The translations under genes were made by a program, and so were the position numbers. 64,000 nucleotides of DNA from Cycas panzhihuaensis (lineage: Eukaryota; Cycadophyta): contig CM041465.1 in NCBI GenBank assembly GCA_023213395.1, positions 116,815,741 to 116,879,740 of the forward strand, read 5' to 3'. Below the pieces are notes generated by a model. The model had not been told where the DNA came from and ran no database searches. It was given only the letters and a program-made list of their open reading frames with translations. Positions 1-11,068 of the stretch are shown piece after piece (position 1 is the stretch's first letter; each line of letters starts with the position of its first letter).

Positions 1-451
1 AGGGATACACATCCCATGGCATTCCACAACTCTCTGCCATGTCTCCATGATGTCCCTAAGTACTTCTAAATCTTGCAACCCATTTCACATCATTTATTAG
101 TGCAACATAACCCTTAGCACCTCACCTAGGCTTAGTTGTCACCTTTTTAGTGATATTTACCACTTTTTGGAGTCCTTGACTATTATTTCCTGCTTGATGT
201 GGTCCCTCTAAGTTTTATGACCCATCCTTGCCACCTTGGCACTGTAGCATGCTCCCTTAGGGTCTAAGATTCCCCTCTTTGAGGAGCCTCCAGACTCCCC
301 CCCTTTTCTTTTTTATCTTAATTTTAGTCGCACCACTATAATCTCTATGGTACCACTGCAAACCTTACGGTACCGTGAAGTTTCTCATAGGAAAACTTTC
401 CATAATATTTTTTTATCTAGCCATGGTAATTTCACATTAGATATGAAATTG

Positions 452-524
452 CCACGTGGCAGCGAGTTGATTCCCACCCAGGGCGAACCCTAATCGCTTG
501 TTGAGCTAGGGTTGGGTTTAAAAA
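452..524 (+). promoter_or_regulatory. GY0 LTR promoter: G-box and TATA-like box
   Basis: A perfect G-box core CCACGTGG lies at 452-459 and a TATA-like TTTAAAAA at 517-524, about 58 bp apart. The same arrangement occurs in the GY2 and GY4 LTRs. G-boxes are bound by plant bZIP/bHLH factors; the promoter role here is inferred. Confidence 0.5.
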
Positions 525-1875
525 CCCAAAATTGACCTCATTTATGCTTTTTCTCACTCATTTTCTCTCTTCTCCTCTTAGCAAGTTTTGTAATATGTTT
601 AAACTCTAATATACTCGCTCCATCCACCTTCCAGTTACCAGCTCCTATAGTACAAGAAATGTAAATTATAGGTATGTAGTAGTGCTGGCTAAGGCAGAGC
701 CATGCTCCAAGCATCCTACCAAGCCTCAAGCTTTACCTTTTTCATAGGTTGTGCTCCTCTTCCGCTGTACTATAGGGGTTTTCCAGCAACCCCCAAAGGA
801 ACCTCTCTTTCTCACCTAGTTTGCCTAGTAGATTTGCTATAGATCTACCCTCACTAGGTACCTTTAGATCTGTTTTCATCTTTTCCTTTTACAACATAGA
901 TGTTCTTTTACTAGTCTTTTTCCTACTCACATATGTGAAGTTTTTCCTTCTTTTCGATTGTGTTGGGAGGCAAATCCTCCTTTTTACTTACTTGGCCACT
1001 TCTTCCCCAAGTTTTCTTAGGGTCTTTTCAAGGAAGTAGCAAGAAAATAGGTTCATAAGAGAGTGAAAGGATCTTAGGCAGGGTTCTACACCCACACGTC
1101 TTCTCCTTAAGGGCAACCCCCTTCTCTCCTTCCCTTTTCCTCCTTTATACCTTCCTTACTTACCTAAAAAACTATTGGAGTGGGGATTCTTGTTGATTGC
1201 AGCATAGGTAGCCCCTTGCTATGCTTGCAACTAGTCACTAAGGATCACATATAATCTATTCTCTAGCCCTAGTTCATGCCATTTTAGCTTTAGGGTTTAT
1301 TCTCGCAAAGTCTTGCAAAGGTTACACTTTGTAACTTTTACGACTTTTGTAGTTTTTATATCTTTCTTGCTAACCCTTTTTTTATTTATAAAAATTTGCT
1401 TACCACCTACTAGTGAGAAGTCTTGGCCCTCTTAATCATTAGCTTGAGTGCTTGGGGATGTGCAGACTATTTAGTTGAGAGGGTTAGCCATTCTAAGGCT
1501 ACCCATTTTCCTTTTTTTTACCCCCTCTTCCCCACATTATGTATTAGTTATGCATAAAAGGAAAACAATACTAACATTACACATTTGCTACTTAGTAGAT
1601 ATCTGTTAAGTCTATTTTCTTTTACTCCTTTTCCCTTGAAAAGGAATATATATACGTACATATATATTTCCCTACATGCATTTACTCCCATATGCATCCA
1701 GCACCCCTTAGGAAAGGGTAAACTTTGTGTTGCACAGGTTTCATACACTTTGAAGCAAATGGAGGCCTCTGTTACAGGTACACCTTTCTTTCCATGTTAG
1801 TATTATTGTCCTTTAAAAATTCTATAGAGGCATTTTTCATTTCTTTTAGTTTCTTTTACATTTAAGTTTTGGGAG

Positions 1876-1884
1876 AAGGTAAGG
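1876..1884 (+). promoter_or_regulatory. Conserved 5' splice-donor-like site in GY0 LTR
   Basis: AAG/GTAAGG matches the plant 5' splice-site consensus. It sits inside the block GGGAGAAGGTAAGGAA, which recurs in the LTRs of GY1, GY2 and GY4, with a variant in GY3. Splicing is inferred from the conservation. Confidence 0.4.
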
Positions 1885-2602
1885 AATTCCCCCTTCTATC
1901 AGTGCTCCTCTTACTATGCCATCTGCAACAAGAAAAGCAAAGGAGGAAAGTTCAAACCATGAAGGAAGCAAGAAAGATGCTACACCAACCGTCTTGCTAC
2001 CGGTTACATTCCTCTACCTTGTCTTTCCTATTTTTTCCCTTGTCCCCCCTTGCTCCTAAACGAGAAAGAGAAATGAAAGGATTGTGTTATTTGCATTCTA
2101 TTAGTTGTTATTGTTTGCCTTACCTAGATTGCATAGTAGGAATTAATTAACTCACACCAATAGGTTCCACTCCTTTCAGTCACACACTTACTTGCTTCCT
2201 CTCTTGCTTAAACCCTCATTCCTACTAAGATTTAGGCAAGGTTGGTTGCACATCTATTTATTGGCACTTCGCTTCTTCCCTTGCATAGCATTGGGTAGGT
2301 TTGCATCTCATACTCACATTCTCCTTCCTTAGTGGTTTGCTTGCTCTTATTCTTCCCTTGTTTACAAAGGATAAAGAGAGGGAGGTTAGTGCCTAAGAAA
2401 GAGAGAGAGAGTGCATTTTTTTTTTTGAAGTTTATTTCTCTCATTTATAAGAAATAAACACAAACAACGATAACCTGCATCCCTACATCACCTTACTACA
2501 TAACAAAAAGAAACATAGGGATAATTTACTTTGTTTATCTCCCACACCTAAACCCACTTTAAGCATGGTGCCTTGGGAGTACCTCCTCTTAAGGTCATCT
2601 TT

Positions 2603-2607
2603 CCTTA
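2603..2607. repeat. Target-site duplication of GY1, left copy
   Basis: CCTTA directly precedes the TGTTTCCC start of the GY1 LTR. The right copy is CCTTG at 33319-33323. The single difference is a G/A transition, as expected for an old insertion. Confidence 0.7.
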
Positions 2608-4332
2608 TGTTTCCCAGCTACCTGGAATGGGTTTTTGGCAAGTCGACTCAGGTGAGTATAGGTATGCTTCTATCCTTTTCCTTTACCACTTCTCTAGAAA
2701 GGTAAATCAAAGTGTCCTTTCATTGCATGACTGATTGATACATTTGAGTGATTATCTTGCATCCGTTGCTTAATCATATTGCTTGATAATCTTTTAGCCT
2801 ATGATGATCTGCAGGACATGCATCCCTATGGCACTCCACAACCTTCCTATGTACCTCCATGTTGTCTCAAGCATCACTTAGCCCCTGTGACTCATTCATA
2901 TCCTCTTTGCCACATCACAGCTCTTAGTGCTCTCCTAAGTGTGATTTGTACATCCTTATTCCAGTTACTGATTTCCTAGGAATCCTACTGCTCCAGTACC
3001 CTACTAGCCCCTCCTAGGATTGGGGTACCCTCCCTTAGAGCTCCCAGGCACCTATTTCTCTGTTCATTTTTCCTCTATCACAACACCATGGTAAATGTCA
3101 CAGTACTGTGAAGTTTGTTGTAGGGCGACTATCATAAAATATTTTTTTTAATTTGCCATGGAAATTTTCATTTTTTTTACAGAATTACCATGTGGCTTAG
3201 TCACCCCTCTAGTCCTAGCCTAACCCTAATTATTCATTCAAGCTAGGGTTAGGTGTAAAGCCCAAAAGAACTTCATTTTCCATCTCTTTCTTCCACCTAC
3301 TCTCCTCTCTTCTCCTTCTTTCACAAGCAATTTTCTTTTGCAGCCCGCAACACAGTTCCATGTCCATGACTTGAGATCCACCCACTCCTGCTTGGACTTG
3401 TGGTAACAGTCTCGCCAACAAGCTTCTCCAAGCAAGGATACACTCCAAGTTTCGCCTCCACTCCCTATCAACGAGTTTCAACAAGTTTGTCTCTAGGTTT
3501 CATTGCTCTTCCAGGAATCCACCTGTAAGCACCATAAATCTATCATTTTCTACCATTTTCTCAGGTAAACCTATCTCTAATCTAGACCAGTAGGTACCAT
3601 CTTATGTTTACTCCATTTTGTTCCTTTTAAGCTTCCTTAAAAGAGATTAGATCATTTGGAATATCTTTCTTTTTCCAGCTTTCCAATACATACATGAGGC
3701 AATCCCTCTGTTCCTTTCTTTCTGTCCACATTATCTTCCTGCTCTCTCTTAGGTTTTCAAAGGAGGCTATAGGGAGAGGTCCTCAAAGAGTGAGAGAAAT
3801 GAGCTAGGGTAGGTTTTGTACCCAACTAGGCCTGCTCCTCAAGGGCAACCCCCTTCTTCTCTTTTCATCTCCTCCTCTTATGCCTTTTTGGGCTACCAGG
3901 GAGCTTCTGGAAGTAGGCCATCACTGGATATCAACATACGTAGCCCCTTGTTACTCTGGTTCTAGGCCTGAGTGCCTCACTTAGGTAGATTTTCTAGCCT
4001 CGAGCAGTGTCTCATATCTACCTTGGGTCTTGGCTTGATCAATATTGCAAATTGCTGCACATAGCAACACTTGCAACATAGACGATCTTTACAAACCTCA
4101 TGCTATTTGTCTCTCTCATTATTTGCTACCATTAGGCTATCCCAACTTGTCGTTTCCTATGCTTAGAGGTAGCATGGAGGTGTGCTTATTAGAGGGTTAT
4201 CCATTCGGAGGCTAACCATTTGCATCCCTTATCTTGTATTGTTGGCTTTGAGGAGATTTGGAGTTGTGCTTTGGTTAAAAGTTTACTTGATTTGAAATGC
4301 TTTAACTTATAATACTCTTAGCATTTCATAGT

Positions 4333-4340
<8 letters not shown>

Positions 4341-4380
<40 letters not shown>
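4341..4380. repeat. (TG)20 microsatellite in GY1 5' LTR
   Basis: Forty bases of uninterrupted TG, flanked by TA-rich repeats. The 3' LTR has a (TA)n(TG)n counterpart at about 31965-32019, so the array predates insertion and has changed length since. Confidence 0.95.
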
Positions 4381-4385
<5 letters not shown>

Positions 4386-4600
4386 ATATATATATGTATG
4401 TATATTTATTTGGTAGTCTTATAGCCCCTTGGAAAAGGATAGAAAACCTTTGTGATTGCAGGTTTATCATCCCATTCATAGAGAAGGGTGAACCGCTCCA
4501 ATCTGGGTACATTTCTTATTTTCCTTTTCTCTAGTTATTTGAGCTTTTAGCATAGTCCCTTTTCCTTTTCCTTTCTTGCTTTCTTCCTTTCAATTTGGGG

Positions 4601-4609
4601 AAGGTAAGG
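4601..4609 (+). promoter_or_regulatory. Conserved 5' splice-donor-like site in GY1 5' LTR
   Basis: AAG/GTAAGG within GGGGAAGGTAAGGAAGCCCC. The same block is kept in the 3' LTR at 32211-32219 and in the GY2 and GY4 LTRs although surrounding sequence is strongly diverged. Confidence 0.45.
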
Positions 4610-5145
4610 AAGCCCCAACACTGTCCCCCTATGCTACCCTTGTGTTGGGAGAAGGAAAAATAAGAAGTGGGTGTGACACAAGACAGTGACTTTGTTTCAG
4701 CTACAACACTTTTCAATAACGCTTCCTTCCTTTTCGTAGTTCTTTTCTCTATTTATCTTTTAAGTTTATATGTTTGCATGATAAGAACATAAAGGAAAAA
4801 GATAAAAGGGAACTAATTTGTACCATCTATTTGCATATGCACACTATCTTGCATTTTAGGAAAGAGCACAAGATAGGAGATATGCCCTTCCTCTTTCCGT
4901 TTGATTGCATACAACCTCCTAGGGTTTGCATCATTAGCACATATCTTGTGTGTTAGATTAGTTTGCATCTCTTGTCCCCTTTACCTTTGTTTAAAGTGAA
5001 AAGAGAACGAGCATTTATATTAGAGAGAAAATGAGAGAAAGTATATTTGTTGTCTTTTATATATATACTTCTTTTATCTCTTGTTGCATATATAATCAAT
5101 TAGACACCATTTGACTATTGCACATAGAAGGTAAACTCCTTCACA

Positions 5146-5150
5146 CATAG
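5146..5150. repeat. Target-site duplication of CO1, left copy
   Basis: CATAG precedes the TGTTGAG start of CO1 and is repeated exactly at 20801-20805. The GY1 3' LTR reads through the same site uninterrupted (around 32755), which confirms the empty site. Confidence 0.95.
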
Positions 5151-5788
5151 TGTTGAGAAGATAAGGTCCTAACCCTTAAACCACCACCAAGATCTAAACT
5201 ATTCTTGCAACTAGTTATAGGAATCAAAACTAAATTTAACATGTAAGTTTTCAAACCAAAGAAAAAATAATAAAATAAACAAGAAAGCTAAGCATCACAT
5301 GTACACCCGATATAATGTGTTAAAACCCTAGCAGTGTGCTAGAGAAATATCCACACAGGAAAGGTATCGATCTTTATTATTGTAGAATGAAGAAAATGTA
5401 CATAATCCTATAGCAGAGTACTCACAACAATAACAACTAGCCAGCCAACTCCTTCTAATACATTAAACACTATCAACATAATGAAAAATGCCCTAAATCA
5501 GGCTACATAAGAGGGTCATCCAAGGCACAAATATTGACTATAGAATCTAGGGTATTTTGAGCGAACAACCCTGATTCTCTTTATAGTTTAATATACTTTC
5601 CAGTGCTAAATTTTTGGGCTGGGGGCTATCACCCTCAAACCCCCTCTTTACACGGGGCGTTCTACCCCCCCTTCTACCCCAGCCAATACAGCTGCCTTGG
5701 AACCCCTTAAGGAAGATTTAGGAGAGAAATTGTGCTGCCAACATGTCAAAATTTTGGCTTCCAATCATTATTATCATATTACCTAACA
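5151..5788 (-). repeat. CO1 3' LTR (left copy)
   Basis: 638 bp. On the plus strand it begins TGTTGAGAAGATAAGG and ends TTACCTAACA; read on the minus strand it starts TGTTAGG. It pairs with 20164-20800. Immediately inside, the minus strand reads GTCAAGGTTGAGAT, a typical copia polypurine tract. Confidence 0.95.
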
Positions 5789-6800
5789 ATCTCAACCTTG
5801 ACAATAATTTACCTAGTACCTTTCCTGGATTTTCCATAAACCTATTAACTACACTGACTGCATGTGAAATGTCAGGTCTTATACATACCATGGCATATAT
5901 CAAACTTCCTACTACACTGGCATAAGGCATACAAGACATATAATCCTTTTCTTCTTCATTACTAGGACTCATACTCGAAGAAAGCTTGAAATTTGAAGCC
6001 AATAGGATACTCACTGGTTTCACATTTGCCATACCAAACCTGGTTAGCACTTTCTCCACATATTTCTGCTGTGATAACCATATATTACCATTTTTCCTGT
6101 CTCTATGTATCTCCATACCTAAGATTTATTTTGCATCTCCTAGATCCATCATATCAAAAGTCTTAGCCAATTGAGCCTTTAACTTATTGATTTATTCCAT
6201 GCTCTTGCTTGCAACCAGCATGTCATCAACATACAATACCAAGATAATGAATAAGCTATTGTCCATGAATTTAAAGTAAATACAATGATTATACTCACTT
6301 CTTTTAAATTTTTGGATCTCTATGAAGGTATCAAACATCTTGTACCATTGCCTAGGTGATTTCTTCAGGGCATACAATGATTTCCTGAGCTTACAAATAA
6401 GTCTTTTTCTTCCATCTTCTACAAACCCTTCTAGCTGATCCATATAGATATCCTCATCTAAATCTCCATGTAGAAAATCTATTTTTACATCTAACTACTC
6501 CAACTCCAAATCAAGAGAAGCTACTAATGCTAACAGCACTCAAATTAAAACAAGTTTGACAACTAGTGAAAAGATCTTATGAAAGTCAATACCTACTTTC
6601 TATGCAAATCCTTTAACCACCAGTCTTGCCCTGTATTTATCAACCTTTCCATCCACATCTATTTTCATCTTAAAAACCCACCTACAACCAAAAGTCTTCA
6701 TGCCATGTGGAAGTTATACCAAGTCCCATGAATTATTTTTCTTCAAATCATCTATCTCTTTCTGCATAGCTCTCTTCCACTTTTCACTATAGATATCATT
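5789..6800 (-). pseudogene. CO1 pol: reverse transcriptase domain, decayed, RNase H missing
   Basis: Read right to left, this encodes a copia-type RT (RVT_2 family). It starts with a motif like 'WKRAMQKEIDDL' near 6770, then a 'LDVKIDFLHGDL' block near 6470, and the catalytic YVDDML at about 6211-6235. The C-terminal part (5800-6116) includes 'MPYASVVGSLIYAMVCIRPD', normal for copia. In an intact element about 150-200 residues of RNase H follow 'NPGK'. Here the frame runs from NPGK (about 5826) straight into the polypurine tract and LTR, so the whole RNase H region is deleted. In-frame stops and frameshifts confirm it is dead. I cannot tell whether the deletion came before or after insertion. 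Confidence 0.85.
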
Positions 6801-6949
6801 TACTACTTCTTGATAACATGCAGGCTCACTATCATTAGAAACCAAAGTAATAGAAGTAGAAAGGTTGTACCTATCAGGTGGATGACTAACTCATGTAAAT
6901 CTTATAATTATTAGTAGAGGAGTGTCCACATACTCTTGTAAATCTATTA

Positions 6950-7968
6950 CAAATCCATCTTCAGAAAGATCTTCCTACTCTTCTGATTCAAAAGATGGCT
7001 GGGTTTCAAACTTGACCTGTTGATGTTCGACTTTTTGTACTTGTTTCACTTCAACTTCTACACTATCTAATTTTAGAAGGGGAGATTCATCAAATATAAT
7101 ATCTCTATTAATAGTGATTTTGTGGGTAGTAGGATCCCACAACCTATATCCCTTAACACCATCTTTATCACCATAACCAACAAAGATACATCTATTGGAT
7201 TTTGGATCTAACTTTGAATGTTTACTTTTATTAGTCTAGGCATAAGCATCACAACCAAAAACTTTCAAATTTGAATAATCACATGGATGTCCAGTCCATA
7301 CCTCTTTAGGAATATTACAATCTATTACAAGTGATGGTGACCTATTTACCAGATAGCAAGTTGTTTAAACAACTTATACCCATAAACCCTGCTCCACTCT
7401 AGCATTACTTAGCATGCTTCTTGCTCTTTCCAAGAGTGTCCTATTCATGTGCTCAACAATGCCATTTTGTTGCAGAGTATAGTTAGTGGTCTTGTGCCTT
7501 TCGATCCTAGATTCTCTGTAATAGTTCTCAAACCCTAAGGAGTTAAACTCACATCTATTATCAGTTATTAAATATTTGATTGACTTACCAGTGTTGTTCT
7601 CAACAAAGCCTTGAATTGCTTAAACACACTGAAAACTTCAGATTTCCTTTTCAAAAAATAGACCCATAGCTTTCTAGAGTAATCATCTATAAATGTGATA
7701 AAGTACAATGATCCTCCATAAGATATTTTAGGGGCTCATCCCCACACATCTGAATGTATGTAATCCAGAACACCTTTACTAGTGTGACTCCCTACTTTAA
7801 ACCTGAGTCTACATTGCTGTCTAAAAATACAATATTTGTAGAAAGCCAAATCTGAAAGTTGTAAGTTAGGAAGTAACTTATAGTTTATTAGTACCTTAAG
7901 TCCTCTCTCACTCATGTGCCTAAGTCTCTGATGCCATAACTGAGCTGGATCTTTTGTAGTATTTGATG
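6950..7968 (-). pseudogene. CO1 pol: integrase domain, decayed
   Basis: Minus-strand frames give the integrase zinc-binding region ('LWHQRLRHM', about 7900-7940) and then the DDE core. The first Asp is in 'YIHSDVWG' (7741-7770), the second in 'LITDNR' (about 7550-7570), and the Glu in 'NGIVEHMNRTLLE' (about 7441-7475), so all three catalytic residues survive. Decay shows in the zinc region, where a Cys reads as Tyr ('YKYCIF' where CxxC is expected), and in several stops. Downstream (about 7100-7250) the 'VFGCDAYA' and 'KCIFVGY'-like segments of the copia integrase C-terminus can be followed. Confidence 0.85.
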
Positions 7969-8483
7969 TTATAAATTTGCATGGTCGACATACATACTTC
8001 CCACTAAAATGTAAAGATTTCCTTTCTTTAAGGCTTTCATAACAACCAAGGCACCATTTAATACCTTTAAGACTCCTTCATGACCTGTATGCTTATCACC
8101 ACCCAAATCTAGTTCACCTAAGAAAATTAGATTCCTTTTCAGATTAGGTACATGTCTAACCTCAGTTAATATTCTCACTATACCATCGAACATCTTAATT
8201 CTGATGCTACTAATGCCCATTGTCTTATAAGAAACTTCATTTCCCATAAGCACATCACCACCATTAAGAGGTTAGTATGATGAGAACCAACTCTTATGTA
8301 GACACATGTGGTGTGAAGCACTTGAATCTAATAACCAGTCATGGTGATAATGGGAAACATTACAAGCAACCAAGACATCATCATCTATACCTTGATTTGA
8401 CTCCACTTAATTAGCCTCCTTGGCAGGATCTTCCTTTTTCTAGAACTCCTTCCTTTTGAAGCAATCCTTCTTGAGGTGACGGT
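7969..8483 (-). pseudogene. CO1 end of gag and protease, decayed
   Basis: This minus-strand stretch starts at the GY2 insertion with the second half of the gag zinc knuckle ('RHLKKDCFKRKEF'). The aspartic protease follows at 8303-8340 as 'WLLDSSASHHMC': the catalytic DSG has become DSS, a G-to-A change. The remaining protease and pre-integrase region (7969-8253) is an open frame of 94 codons with 'VRHVPNLKRNLIFLGELD', normal for copia. A stop lies between the active site and this frame. The first half of the knuckle is at 19406-19450, beyond GY2. Confidence 0.85.
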
Positions 8484-9098
8484 TGTTTCCGGCTTAGGAA
8501 TGGATCTGAATCACCGACTCGGTAAGTCTTGGTATGTCTCTAGCATTATCATCACTTTTATGTCTTGATTGTCGCTTACATATTTGCATGCGTATGACTT
8601 TGTGGGCGGCACCGGTCGTCGTCCACACCTATGTTTAGCCTATGACGACTATAGCGAGGGCACGGTCTTAGCGAGTGTGGCACCTTGGTGACCGTATTAC
8701 TTCCCGTGATCTCGCCCTCCTCTCTCCCGGATCCACCGGGTTTGCGCCACCTCCACCGTGTGATGTCTCATCGTCGCTTGGTTAGCTCGCCACCTCATTT
8801 GGGGCCTATTTACGCTCCGTGGGCCCGTTTCTTGGCTTGTTTGCTCCGGGTGGGTGTTTTAGTTGTCCTTTAGCCTTTTCTTGTTTGCCCCGACTGACCG
8901 GTTGGCGGGCCCCATTTAGGTCTCCAGTGCATCTGGCCGTAATCTTCAGATGCCGTAGTAATCTTGGCATCGTAGTGATCTTCGCGGCATCTGGAATTTT
9001 CGCTGATCACTGAATATTCATGCAGCTAAAGTTTCCGCAGACGACTTGTCTCTGTTGTTTTTAAAATCCGTGGCGATTTCGCATTTATCATGAAGCCG

Positions 9099-9172
9099 CC
9101 ACGTGGTTCGCGCTTTTCTCCCTCGGTAGTGCCCTATTCGCGTACTTTTAGGTTTTGCTTTAGTACTTAAAC
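9099..9172 (+). promoter_or_regulatory. GY2 5' LTR promoter: G-box and TACTTAAAC box
   Basis: CCACGTGG lies at 9099-9106 and TACTTAAAC at 9164-9172. Both are repeated exactly in the 3' LTR (17436-17443 and 17504-17512), and the G-box is repeated in GY4 (61443-61450). The promoter role is inferred from order, spacing and conservation. Confidence 0.5.
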
Positions 9173-10408
9173 ATCTTTTGGCTCGTTTTGGGTCTCTCTC
9201 TTTGGATCTTTTTTTACTCACTTTTGGATTTACTCTCAAGAGGAACACTCTCCTGCTCTGCTCTCTTCTCATTGCTTACTGCAATCGACCTCAGACTCTT
9301 CATACAGCTCTCCTTTGGCTTGGCTGAGACATTCTCTCAGCCCCTCAAACACCTGTGAGAGGGCTCCTTTGAAGCGGTTTCCAGTGCTTTTCTACCAGTG
9401 GTCCACGAGCTCCCCGTTTGCAGGTGTTTCCCGTTCCACCTCCATAGCAGGGCCCCTGGCCTGCTCTATTCCAGATCTGGGCTGTTTGTTCCAGCCCTTC
9501 TTCGCTGTCTTTTGGCTGGGCAAATCCCTTGCCTCCCTTTCCAGGTACTCTTCACTTTGTATTTGTTTTTGGTGATATTTACACTTCAGCTTATTTGTTC
9601 TCATTTGTTGCTTGAGAGTTGGTTTTCCTCCCTCTTGAGGACTGCTGTACCACTCTCCCTCTGCTTCTTACTGCGTTCTCTGTCAAGGCGTGGCGTTGGG
9701 GGGTGGCATAGGCATTGGAGAGGAGCTGGGTGGATTCGCACCACCGCCACGCCTCCCTAAGCGGCTCAAAGCCCTCCAAAGCCTCCCTCTCCTGCTACTC
9801 TTGGCTTGCAAACAAGGGTTCTGGCTCCCTTGGTTGCCCAAACCAGCCACAAGTTGCGCCACTGATTTGGGACCCTTTATTTAGTTTGGGTGCCATCCAT
9901 AGGCCCCAACCGCGGGTTCTTGCTCCACCTTTGCTCCCGGTTTGCTTGCTCCCCGTAGCATCCGGGTCCCGTGGGTGCCTTTGGGTCTTTCTTGCCCCTT
10001 CTTGAGCCGTTTTCCGGCCTTGAGTCTTGACTTTCTCCTCACGCCCGTGGCTCTTGGGGAGAGGTTTGGGCACCATTTGCGCGGTAGGCCACTCGAGGCT
10101 TACCTTGTTGTTTCCTTTCATTTGGATCGTTCTTCTTTGGTATTTTCCTTATTGGACTAACAACGATGCATGTACATTTAGACTCGTTTATGTTGTTAGA
10201 CATATATTGCTAGATCTTTGTGTTGCATATAGGTGTTCTCCCCTCGGCGAGGGAGACCTTTGTTGCTTACTGTGTACTTGGGACGCCGGAGAGCGTTGCC
10301 GTTGCCCCTTCCACCTGAAGCGTCCCTTGCATGTGTCATATTTTATGCTATCTCATTTGCTAGTTAGCATTTCTTTCCTTCCTTCTAGATCGCATTTATT
10401 TTCCCGGG

Positions 10409-10417
10409 AAGGTAAGG
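10409..10417 (+). promoter_or_regulatory. Conserved 5' splice-donor-like site in GY2 5' LTR
   Basis: AAG/GTAAGG within GGGAAGGTAAGGAAGCCCC, about 1.2 kb downstream of the predicted TATA box and so inside the expected transcript. It is repeated in the 3' LTR at 18750-18758. Confidence 0.45.
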
Positions 10418-11049
10418 AAGCCCCTTTCGCCGCTACATTTCACATCCCAGATGCAGCTGAGTGGTTGGGTGCTCCTCTGAAGGCTACGCCATCTCTCACG
10501 CTTCGCCCAGTGCTCGCTCCGCTCCTCTTCGCTACCCTCGGTCTTTTTCCTTCTTTTATTCTTTTCCTAGTAATTAGAACATCGAAAGATTAAAAGGAAA
10601 ATTGCCTTTTGTATTGGTTTGCGATTTGTTTGCCTTGTTGCATGTACTTTTGTTATTCAGAGGAAAGGTTGTAGGAGTCTTCTTCTCCCTTACCCTTCCT
10701 CCCTCTTCCTTAACTGCCAGCCTTGCTTCCCGCATCGCTCGTATACCGTTAGATTGTATAGGATTGTTCTTGGCCTATCCTTGTTAGGTTCTTTCTCTCC
10801 CTTCCGCCACCCAAGGGTGGGAGGGGCCTACTCCCAGTGTCAACCCGGATTCGTCCCACGATCTTCGCCCTTCGCTCAAGGCGGTGAAGGGTCACCCAAG
10901 AGTAGCCATACTCCATTGCGGATCCAGAGCTCGCTCCGGCCAAGACGGGCGCCTCTGCGTGGTAGTTGCTTGCCTTGTAGGTTCCACTTCCCACTGCTCG
11001 TCACCATCTCTCCCCGCCTATCGGTCGGTTATCCCAGAGTAGCGGCCCA

Positions 11050-11068
11050 TCGGGCGACCATACTGGGA
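11050..11068 (+). other. GY2 primer-binding site
   Basis: Directly after the LTR end, TCGGGCGACCATACTGGGA resembles the GY1 site (TGGCAACCATACTTAGAAC) and the GY3 site (TGGCGACCATCTTGGGAT). A TGGCGACC start is like the tRNA-Arg-type sites of Ogre/Tat gypsy elements; the tRNA assignment is inference. Confidence 0.55.

Larger units (their letters stand above)
1..2607 (+). mobile_element. GY0: gypsy-type LTR, left part (split by GY1)
   Basis: This stretch aligns in order with the GY1 LTR: position 1 corresponds to about position 2815 of GY1. Shared landmarks are the GGTACC palindrome (360-383), the G-box, the TTTAAAAA box, the stretch 'AAGGGCAACCCCCTTCT' near 1110 and the AAG/GTAAGG site at 1876-1884. 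About 200 bp of the LTR lie before the window. It stops at 2607, where GY1 begins, and resumes at 33324. It is CpG-poor and AT-rich with no intact frame, which suggests an old copy. Whether it is a solo LTR or belongs to a fuller element cannot be decided from this window. Confidence 0.75.
2608..5150 (+). repeat. GY1 5' LTR, first part
   Basis: It begins TGTTTCCCAG and matches the 3' LTR (30158-32760) throughout, including the TG microsatellite and the AAG/GTAAGG block at 4601-4609. It breaks at 5150, where CO1 inserted, and continues at 20806. A degenerate G-box (CCATGTGG, 3188-3195) lies where GY2 has CCACGTGG, a CpG-decay change. A GTAC-centred palindrome is at 3093-3116. Confidence 0.85.
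8484..11049 (+). repeat. GY2 5' LTR
   Basis: It starts TGTTTCCGGC and ends GCGGCCCA before the primer site. It matches 16803-19405 over its length and, in reverse, 59514-62052 (GY4). It contains a G-box promoter, a GATC-rich minisatellite-like stretch (about 8930-9020) and the AAG/GTAAGG block at 10409-10417. Confidence 0.85.

Noticed and set aside
4318-4534. Open frames of repeated Cys-Val / Thr-His across the TG array
   Set aside because: They are translations of the (TG)20 microsatellite on both strands and not genes.
9315-10160. Several plus-strand open frames of 60-190 codons inside the GY2 LTR (also around 10027-10593)
   Set aside because: They fall between the LTR promoter and the primer site, are not kept in frame in the 3' LTR or GY4, and have no domain.
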